A stretch of DNA of 45,701 nucleotides. Origin: Candidatus Aenigmarchaeota archaeon LH_S6 (GTDB lineage Archaea > Aenigmatarchaeota > Aenigmatarchaeia > QMZS01). Numbering within the stretch: position 1 is the stretch's first letter; every line of letters starts with the position of its first letter. Position numbers and translations under genes: made by a program. The notes under the pieces were generated by a model. The model did no database searches. It saw nothing but the letters and a program-made list of their open reading frames with translations, and was not told the origin of the DNA. Positions 38,544-45,701 of this stretch are shown here, piece by piece. The DNA lies in NCBI GenBank assembly GCA_023659935.1, contig JAGXOK010000004.1, positions 1 to 45,701 of the forward strand, in the 5' to 3' direction.

Positions 38544-41158
38544 AAGAAGTTAAACAAACATATTTTAGAGATATAGTTGAACCGTATGAACTTTTAGAAC
38601 CAGATGGAAGAAGACCGAGCCCAACTTACCTAGCAAATAAATTGAGAAAAGCTGTTGATGAATGGCGGAAGAAAGATTATCCCAAAGTAACTGACACTAC
38701 CAGACGCCTATTACAATATTGGTTTTATGACGATTTTTTGGTAAACGATGAGCCATTTCATTTCTGGTTCTGTCAAAGGGAAGCAATCGAGACACTTATT
38801 TATGTTTATGAGGTAATGAAAAAAAGGAATTTCATAGATATGGCAAGAGATTTTGGAGCAGGGCCGATAAGAGGATATGATCCCTCTTATGATCAATATC
38901 CTCTTTATGCCTTTAAAATGGCTACTGGTTCGGGTAAAACATTTGTTATGGCTTTAACTATAGTTTGGTCATACCTTAACTGGTTAAAGGAGAATAAACA
39001 CGATTACACATCCAAATTCTTAATAATCGCAGGGGAGAAAAATGTAATCTATGAGAGGCTAACAAGAGATTTTAAGGACGGTGAAATATTCAAAAAATGG
39101 AAATTTATACCGCCTGAGTGGAAAGAAGATTTTAACATTAGGGTAATCCTGAAAGAGGATCCTATTCATACTATTCCAGAAGAGGTAATATTCTTAACCA
39201 ATATTCAGCAGTTAGAGGAACGAAAAAAGAAGAAAGAAGAAGTAGAAGAATATGTAGATGATGTTCTGGCGCTTGAAGATGTTAAAAAACATGATATTTA
39301 CCAGGAGAGCAGGATAAAAGAGGTATTAAGTTCCTGCCCCAATATAATGATATTGAAGGATGAAGCACACCATATATACAGTTTTGAGAAAGAAAGGAAG
39401 AGGATACTTCTAAACCTCCATAAAACTCTTGAAAATGATTATGGCAGGGGTTTTAATATGGAGTTGGATTTTTCCGCTACGCCAAAAACAAAGAAAGGAG
39501 CTTTCTTTCCTTGGTGTATTGTGGATTTTTCTCTTAAAGAAGCCATTAAGATGAACATTGTAAAGCGACCATTGAAAGGTAATGTTAAAGGTGCTGAAGA
39601 GATTGCCTCAAAGAAAGCACATGAACGATATAGAGGATGGATTGATGCAGGGATAAGAAGATGGCGAGAGTATAAGAAAGCATTAAAGCAATTGGAGAAG
39701 AGACCTATTTTATTTATCCAATGCCCAAAGAATCCAGAGGCTGATGATGTTTATGACTATGTTAATACAGAGCCAGATCTGAAGGATAGAGTATTATTAA
39801 TTCATACAGATAGCACTGGAAATATAAAGAAAAAAGATTTAGAACCTGCTAGAAGAGCAGCTAAATATATAGATTATCCAGAGAAGATAAAGCAAGATCC
39901 CAAATTAAAAGATAGATTTCCAAAAGGTATTGATGCTATTGTGAGTACAATGATGCTGAACGAAGGTTGGGATATTAACAATGTAAATGTGATAGTGGGG
40001 TTACGGTCATATGGTTCTGAAAGAAAAGTGCTTCCAGAGCAAGTTATTGGCCGTGGTTTAAGGAAAATGTTCCCAGATGAATACGCAAATCCAGATAAAC
40101 ATATTAATGTTCTTGAGGTCATAGGACCGCCTGCTTTGACAGAGATTCTCGATGAGTTAAGAACTCAGGAAGGAATTAAGTTTTGTGAGTTTGATATAGA
40201 TAAGCCTCTTGATCTAACTACAATATTTGTCGATGAGGATAAATTAGACAACGACATTGAGATACCTGTATTGAGCCAGAGAATTATTATCAGGGAATTT
40301 AATTTAGATATTGAAGCAGTTGAGTCACTTCCTCCATTGAACATTGAATTAGAAAACAAAATCTTGGATAAGGAATACATCGGTACGGATATGCTCAAAG
40401 ATATGGAAGTTGTACATAGAAAATGGGATTTGCCTGTTCTTAAAGACCCAAAAGCTGTGATCTCATACTATACAGATAAAATCCTTAAACAACTAAAAAT
40501 CACTGGTGCATTTGCTAGTTTCCATCCTTTGGTAAAAAAATATGTTGAAGAAAAATTGTTCACTCGAAAAATAGATCTCAACGATCCAAAAGACGGCTAT
40601 CGGGCATTGTATCAATTGAGTTCACCAGAGGTTCAACAAAAATTGATTAATTTATTTGTAGAGTCATTTAAGGACATGACATTTACTGAGAGAGAACCAC
40701 AAAAGGAAGATACAATAAAACTATCTGATACCAGCCCATTTGTTTGGTCAAAACTCGTATATCCAGCTAATAGAACTATTTTTAATTATGTTCCATGTGA
40801 TAACGAATATGAGATAGAGTTTTCAAAATTTTTAGAGGGTGCAGATGATGTAAAAGCTTTTAGCAAGCTCGTTCCTAAAATGAAGTTTTATATAGAATAT
40901 AGGGATACAAAAGACAATCTGAAATTGTATTATCCAGACTTCCTAATATTAACCACTAACGAAGAGCATATAATTGTTGAGACAAAAGGAAGAGTAGATG
41001 TTGATGTAGAACACAAAGATAATAGAGCCAAACAATGGTGTAAAGATGTTAATCAATTAACTAAAGATAAATGGTCTTATTTAAGAGTCAATCAAGAAGA
41101 ATTTGAGAAATATAGGTTTAGAAGCGTTAAGGAATTGATTTCAACTTTGAAAAATTAA
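38540..41158 (+). CDS. res: Type III-like restriction helicase/nuclease, Res
   Basis: FKMATGSGKTFVMAL, LKDEAHH, EQVIGRGLRKMFP; C-terminal PD-(D/E)xK-like YPDFLIL...IIVETKG. Confidence 0.9.
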   Translation: MKEVKQTYFRDIVEPYELLEPDGRRPSPTYLANKLRKAVDEWRKKDYPKVTDTTRRLLQYWFYDDFLVNDEPFHFWFCQREAIETLIYVYEVMKKRNFIDMARDFGAGPIRGYDPSYDQYPLYAFKMATGSGKTFVMALTIVWSYLNWLKENKHDYTSKFLIIAGEKNVIYERLTRDFKDGEIFKKWKFIPPEWKEDFNIRVILKEDPIHTIPEEVIFLTNIQQLEERKKKKEEVEEYVDDVLALEDVKKHDIYQESRIKEVLSSCPNIMILKDEAHHIYSFEKERKRILLNLHKTLENDYGRGFNMELDFSATPKTKKGAFFPWCIVDFSLKEAIKMNIVKRPLKGNVKGAEEIASKKAHERYRGWIDAGIRRWREYKKALKQLEKRPILFIQCPKNPEADDVYDYVNTEPDLKDRVLLIHTDSTGNIKKKDLEPARRAAKYIDYPEKIKQDPKLKDRFPKGIDAIVSTMMLNEGWDINNVNVIVGLRSYGSERKVLPEQVIGRGLRKMFPDEYANPDKHINVLEVIGPPALTEILDELRTQEGIKFCEFDIDKPLDLTTIFVDEDKLDNDIEIPVLSQRIIIREFNLDIEAVESLPPLNIELENKILDKEYIGTDMLKDMEVVHRKWDLPVLKDPKAVISYYTDKILKQLKITGAFASFHPLVKKYVEEKLFTRKIDLNDPKDGYRALYQLSSPEVQQKLINLFVESFKDMTFTEREPQKEDTIKLSDTSPFVWSKLVYPANRTIFNYVPCDNEYEIEFSKFLEGADDVKAFSKLVPKMKFYIEYRDTKDNLKLYYPDFLILTTNEEHIIVETKGRVDVDVEHKDNRAKQWCKDVNQLTKDKWSYLRVNQEEFEKYRFRSVKELISTLKN

Positions 41159-41233
41159 AAAGAACGGCGGTCTCCGTATGGCCATACACACAGGGAAGAT
41201 ATCCCATATAACAAATCAATCAAATTAATATAA

Positions 41234-41359
41234 ATGAAAAAATACATTATGGAAATTAAAAAACTAAAACTTCCTTTTGGAATCTTTGAGAATAGGGAGT
41301 TAATACAAAAATTGGGTTTTTGGTGGAATCCAGTTGAGTTTAAGTTGAAAAGGGTGTAA
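41234..41359 (+). pseudogene. 5' fragment of nop5 (duplicated, truncated)
   Basis: MKKYIMEIKKLKLPFGIFENRELIQKLGFWWNPVEFKLKRV*; aligns with Nop5 start at 43432 (MIRKTKLPFGILESRKLIQKF), including exact aaaacttccttttggaat and gttaatacaaaaatt. Confidence 0.8.
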
Positions 41360-41363
41360 TCAT

Positions 41364-42959
41364 ATGTCAGAGTTGGACTTGGAAGAATTTGCCAATGTTG
41401 CGGATAGAATATATAAAAAGGCGTTGGAAGAAGGCCGATTGGCTGAAAATCCATCCAGAAGAGAGTTAAAAGATATGGTCAAAAAACAGCCAGGAGTTGT
41501 CAAGACAATACACAGGAATTTTGTGGCGGAAAGCGACCCAACTTCTAGAGCGGCTAAATTTACAAAAAATAGCAAAGATCACCTTTTTGGAGAGGAAGAG
41601 ACGAAGCTCCTGGAGCAGTGTGAAGATTACCTTAGCAAAGAAAATCTTATCGCCATTGACAGAGTCGTAGGAAATAAAAGTAGTGACACAACTGTGAGAT
41701 TAATTGTACCCCAGAGTTTTGCTCACCTTGCCTATGGAGGGGGTAACCTCTTCCATGTGAGAAGACAGAAAATTGAGGAACCGGATTATCAGATAATCTT
41801 CTTCTTTGATGAGGCTTTTGAAGAGAATAAATCCAAACCCCTCCCAGAGAAAGATATTACAATAAGACTGGCAATTCTGGAAGACGGTAGGGTAATCAAA
41901 ATAGTCAGGAATAGTAATTACATAGGAGAGTACAAAAAAGGAGTTTTTGTTGCTGAGGATTGGAGAGCCAAAGTCAAGAAAGGAGGCTTATTCCTCCATG
42001 GTGGCTGCCGTGAAGACTATCTTCAGTCAGTACATGGTGATTACAGAAAAGTTCGAACTCTGCTGATGGCTCTCTCCGCCAATGGAAAAACAATTCTGAC
42101 CTCCAAGATCCTGGCTAGAAAGCAGGGAGAAAAATCATGGCTCATTCAGGATGATGGTGGTACTCTCTATCCTGATGGTTCATTTTATGGCTTTGAGGCA
42201 GGGGGGACATTCGTAAAAACAGAGGGTGTTAACCCCAGAGACCACATGGAGATCTATTACGGTCTAATGAAACCCGAAACTTTATGTGAAAACGTTTATG
42301 TAACAGAAGAAGGGGATTTTGACCTCTATAATTTTGAGAAGACCTCCAACGGTAGGGCAGTCATCCAGAGAAGAGACTTCATGCATGCCAGCGACCACGT
42401 TGATGTGGACAGAGTAGATAACCTCATCTTGATAACAAGGGGACCAATAATTCCTGCTATATCTAAACTGACTCTGGAACAGGCTGCTGCTCTGATGGTA
42501 GTTGGACAGGCGATGGAATCCTCTGCAGGAGATCCAACTCAAGCAGGTAAGATCAGAAGTGTTTTCTTCTACGACCCATTCGTTGCCGGTGATAGAGCTT
42601 ACCACGCCAACAGATTTTATGAAATATTGAAGGGAATCCCCAATGTCAACTTTTACTTGCTCAACACCGGTGGTATAGGTGAGGGTCATTCCTATCAGGA
42701 TATAAAGCTGAAGCAGACCGTTTCTATTCTGGACTCCTTACTAAGAAGGGGTCTTGAAGAGTGGATAGATTCACCAACTGGTTTTAAGGTACCCAAAGCA
42801 GTTAGATATGTAGATGACGTTTTCTTACACCCGGAGAAGCTCTATTCCAAATCTGAATTTAAAGAGAAAAACGAAGAGATAAAAAGAATTAGACAAGAAG
42901 CCCTCGAAAAAGTTGGTGAAGGCTTGCATCCAGATATTAAGAACGTATTCCAGGACTAA
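41364..42959 (+). CDS. ATP-type phosphoenolpyruvate carboxykinase-like protein with atypical P-loop
   Basis: ALSANGKTILTSKIL P-loop; WLIQDDGGTLYPDGSFYGFEAGGTFVKTEGV; LILITRGPIIPAISKLTLEQAAALMVVGQ; FYLLNTGGIGEG, co-linear with PckA motifs. Confidence 0.7.
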   Translation: MSELDLEEFANVADRIYKKALEEGRLAENPSRRELKDMVKKQPGVVKTIHRNFVAESDPTSRAAKFTKNSKDHLFGEEETKLLEQCEDYLSKENLIAIDRVVGNKSSDTTVRLIVPQSFAHLAYGGGNLFHVRRQKIEEPDYQIIFFFDEAFEENKSKPLPEKDITIRLAILEDGRVIKIVRNSNYIGEYKKGVFVAEDWRAKVKKGGLFLHGGCREDYLQSVHGDYRKVRTLLMALSANGKTILTSKILARKQGEKSWLIQDDGGTLYPDGSFYGFEAGGTFVKTEGVNPRDHMEIYYGLMKPETLCENVYVTEEGDFDLYNFEKTSNGRAVIQRRDFMHASDHVDVDRVDNLILITRGPIIPAISKLTLEQAAALMVVGQAMESSAGDPTQAGKIRSVFFYDPFVAGDRAYHANRFYEILKGIPNVNFYLLNTGGIGEGHSYQDIKLKQTVSILDSLLRRGLEEWIDSPTGFKVPKAVRYVDDVFLHPEKLYSKSEFKEKNEEIKRIRQEALEKVGEGLHPDIKNVFQD

Positions 42960-43084
42960 CCATAAATTAATCTTTATTTTTGTTATTTTTATCTTAGCTA
43001 AGTTTGTTAAGATGCAATATTCTGATCATCGGAATCACAAAGTGATTTTCAGAAATGTGATTAGATGCAGTCAGATTAATCCAA

Positions 43085-43180
43085 TTAAGTAGATGATCTA
43101 ACAGGCGTGGGGTTCATTTCCTTCAACTTATTCAACAGGAACTTCTCACCTGTTCTTGTTAATCTATATCTAAGGAAAAA
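43085..43180 (-). pseudogene. Possible C-terminal remnant of a regulator-like gene
   Basis: Minus-strand LRYRLTRTGEKFLLNKLKEMNPTPVRSST*; no complete ORF. Confidence 0.3.
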
Positions 43181-43431
43181 TATAAGTAAAGAAATACAAC
43201 TATGTCTTAAAATTTAACAGTGGAAGGAATTACCAATTTCCATAAAACAACCAACCATAGCTGAGAGAGAAGAAAATAATTTAGTAATAGGTAGATCTCA
43301 AGAATGACTGATTTTTAAGGAATTGAAAACAACGTTACAAAAAATTTAATTTTAGAAATAGTTCTGAAAGTGACGAGCAAAAAAGTTTTCCCTCTTTTAT
43401 AAACCCCTCTAAAAATCTCCATTATAGAATT

Positions 43432-44187
43432 ATGATTAGAAAAACAAAACTTCCTTTTGGAATTCTTGAAAGCAGGAAGTTAATACAAAAATTCTCAGAG
43501 AACCCTAAAATAGCAGCAAAGCAATTTTTAGAAAGTGAAACTGAGATAGTAATTCTTAAAGAAGATTTAGAAAAATTATTTCCATATAAAAATTTCCAGA
43601 AGTGGATAAGCGAATTTGGAATTGCCCTAACAAAATTGAAATTGAAAAGCGTGGAGAGAAACGAAGAAAAACTTATTTTAGCTTCAAGGACTCTCGATGA
43701 ATTAACTTATAACATAAATGTTCTGAGAAATAGGGAAAAAATTCTGTCAAAATATGGGGTTTATAAACCAACAATTGAAAATACAGAGAAACTAAAAGAT
43801 AAATTGGAAAATGAGGTTAAAGAAGAAGTTAAAAAAATTGCACCAAATTTATCTACCCTTTTGGGTCCTATCCTTGCTGCAAATCTAATTGCCAAAGCAA
43901 GGGGATTAAAAAACCTATCAAAAATGCCTTCCTCAAAAATCCAGATTATAGGGGCAGAAAAATCTTTATTTAAAAATCTTGAAGAAAAGCAGAAAATCCC
44001 AAAGTATGGAATGATTTTCAAATCTGATTTTATTCAGGAGGCAAAAAAAGAAAGTAGAGGTAAAGTTGCCAGACTTCTTTCTGCAAAAATAATGGTTGCC
44101 TCAAGACTAGATTATTTCTCTGATGAAGACAAAAGTGAGGAAATCAGAGAAGAATTAATTAAGGAACTTGAGAAAATTAATAAGTGA
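43432..44187 (+). CDS. nop5: C/D box sRNP scaffold protein Nop5 (Nop56/58)
   Basis: Nop domain: VKKIAPNLSTLLGPILAANLIAKARGLKNLSKMPSSKIQIIGAEKSLFKNL...PKYGMIF. Confidence 0.94.
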   Translation: MIRKTKLPFGILESRKLIQKFSENPKIAAKQFLESETEIVILKEDLEKLFPYKNFQKWISEFGIALTKLKLKSVERNEEKLILASRTLDELTYNINVLRNREKILSKYGVYKPTIENTEKLKDKLENEVKEEVKKIAPNLSTLLGPILAANLIAKARGLKNLSKMPSSKIQIIGAEKSLFKNLEEKQKIPKYGMIFKSDFIQEAKKESRGKVARLLSAKIMVASRLDYFSDEDKSEEIREELIKELEKINK

Positions 44188-44210
44188 TTTGTTTTTGTAA
44201 ATTATAAATT

Positions 44211-45350
44211 ATGCTCCTCCTAACTTCAGATTTTCACTTAGGCTATGGTTATAATACAGAGAGAGAAAAAGACTGTTTTTCTGTTCTAAGTGAAATTTTA
44301 AAAGAGCAAAATGATTTAATCCTTTTTGCTGGAGATTTATTTGATTCAAGAGTTCCAAGACTGGAAGTTCTAGCAGAAGCGATGCATTTTCTCTCAAAAT
44401 TGAAGGATAAGAAAAGTGAAATTAAATTTATTGAGTGCGACAAGGAAGTTAATATGAGATCTCTGCAAGGAGTTCCTTTTATCTCAATTTATGGGAACCA
44501 CGAGAGAAGGGCAAACCTGATAAATCCGATTCAGAGCCTTGAAAACGCTGGTTTGCTGATTAATCTCCACTGCCAGAAAATTGTTTTTGAACTAAAAGGA
44601 GAGAAAATAGCTATTCATGGAATGAGTTATGTTCCAGAGAAATATTCAAAAGATGTTTTGGAGGAATGGGCTCCGAAGCCTGTTCTAAATGCTAAGAATA
44701 TTCTCTTACTACATCAGAATATTGAGCCTTTTGTTTATTCTCCTCTCGAGGATGTTAACTTGAAAATTTCTGATTTGCCAAGCGGTTTTGACATTATTCT
44801 GGATGGTCATATTCACTGGAAAAATGAGGTTCCTTTGAAAAATGGAAAATTACTAATGGCTGGAAGCACAATTCCTACACAGTTGAACAAAAAAGAGTCT
44901 GAAGTTAGAAAAGGTTATTTTACTTTAAACAAAGAATTAAAATATAGGGAGATAGAACAGAGAGATTTTTATTTTAAATCAGTTGAGACAAAAAAAGAGA
45001 TAGAGGAATTCCTTGAGAACCTTCCAGAGAGAAAATTAAAACCAATCATCAAAATAAAAATAAAAAATACAAGCCATTTAGATTTGAATATAATTGAAAG
45101 AAAATACAGGGAAAAAGGAATTCTGATTTTTAAAAAAGAAATAGAGAAAAACTTTGAGAAACAGAAAACAGAGATTTTTAGAAAACAACTGAGTGCTGAA
45201 GAATACGGGCTGAAATTGCTAAAGGAGAAAAGCAAATTTATGGATTCAGAAGAACTTTTAAATTTGACTATTGAAGATAATACAAAAGGTGTTGAGAGAC
45301 TTTTGAGGAAGAATTTTGAAAAATCAGAAAAGGAAAAACAATTTAGTTAA
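44211..45350 (+). CDS. mre11: Mre11-like DNA repair metallophosphoesterase
   Basis: TSDFHLGYG, LFAGDLFDSRVP, IYGNHERR, LLLHQNIE, IILDGHIHWK phosphoesterase motifs. Confidence 0.88.
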   Translation: MLLLTSDFHLGYGYNTEREKDCFSVLSEILKEQNDLILFAGDLFDSRVPRLEVLAEAMHFLSKLKDKKSEIKFIECDKEVNMRSLQGVPFISIYGNHERRANLINPIQSLENAGLLINLHCQKIVFELKGEKIAIHGMSYVPEKYSKDVLEEWAPKPVLNAKNILLLHQNIEPFVYSPLEDVNLKISDLPSGFDIILDGHIHWKNEVPLKNGKLLMAGSTIPTQLNKKESEVRKGYFTLNKELKYREIEQRDFYFKSVETKKEIEEFLENLPERKLKPIIKIKIKNTSHLDLNIIERKYREKGILIFKKEIEKNFEKQKTEIFRKQLSAEEYGLKLLKEKSKFMDSEELLNLTIEDNTKGVERLLRKNFEKSEKEKQFS

Positions 45351-45388
45351 AGTTTATTATTAATTAACAATATGGTTTATATAGTTCT

Positions 45389-45701
45389 TTGATAAATGTT
45401 GGAAGAGACCTTTATGCTTCAGTAATAGGTGGTTTCTCAATTAGAATTGGATTGAAGGAGGATCTAGATGAAAATTGCTTATATGCTGAAGCTGGTATTA
45501 ACTTTAAATATTTGGAAAAGGTGGGAATCAATCCTTACGAAAAATGTGTTGTAGTATATAACAGAAAGGAAATACCTTTTGAAATATCTCCTATAGATGA
45601 AGAGTCTCGTTTATCTAAAAATGGAGAAGTTGTTTTACCAGAACTATGTGACATCCTCCACCACCAAATTGATTTTTGGAAGTGGCTTCCAACGATGAAA
45701 T
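45389..45701 (+). CDS. Partial ORF running off the right edge, unknown function
   Basis: Open frame LINVGRDLYASVIGGFSIRIGLKEDLDENCLYAEAGINFKYLEKVG...; no stop before window end; possible TTG start. Confidence 0.4.
   Translation, partial: MINVGRDLYASVIGGFSIRIGLKEDLDENCLYAEAGINFKYLEKVGINPYEKCVVVYNRKEIPFEISPIDEESRLSKNGEVVLPELCDILHHQIDFWKWLPTMK

Overview
AT-rich archaeal chromosome segment, probably from a DPANN-like lineage (that placement is inference). It mixes core information-processing genes with accessory islands. Core genes: pth2, dphB, dut-like, rpl15e, histone, aIF6, SBDS, spt4, bud32, fibrillarin, nop5, mre11-like. From left to right: (1) 0-4.85 kb is a decayed repeat-rich/toxin-antitoxin region. 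It has two copies of an acylphosphatase/coiled-coil locus (one with an in-frame nonsense codon), a DUF5678-like + retropepsin-like pair flanked by a 59-bp direct repeat, and an MNT/HEPN pair. (2) 4.86-18.6 kb holds a giant ~4220-aa LamG/DUF2341 surface protein and a smaller membrane partner that resembles its C-terminus. (3) 18.6-22.7 kb is core genes plus a tRNA-Glu(TTC) that is only completed by removing two introns, one of them in the T-loop. (4) 22.8-30.8 kb is a type I R-M island whose HsdM is fused at its C-terminus to an intact RNase HI domain, next to a convergent HhH-glycosylase-like/RadC fusion. (5) A tRNA-Asn(GTT), again with a T-loop intron. (6) 31.4-36.3 kb is core genes, including an SBDS frame with an apparent 1-nt indel. 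(7) A type III-like R-M system and a higher-GC PEPCK-like gene lie between divergent fibrillarin and nop5, with a duplicated 5' nop5 fragment at the junction. Main candidates for novelty: T-loop introns in both tRNAs of the window; the HsdM-RNase HI fusion island with HhH-RadC; a ~100-aa module inserted inside DUF2341/Ig-like domains of the giant protein. All assignments come from reading motifs and sequence by eye; no searches were run.
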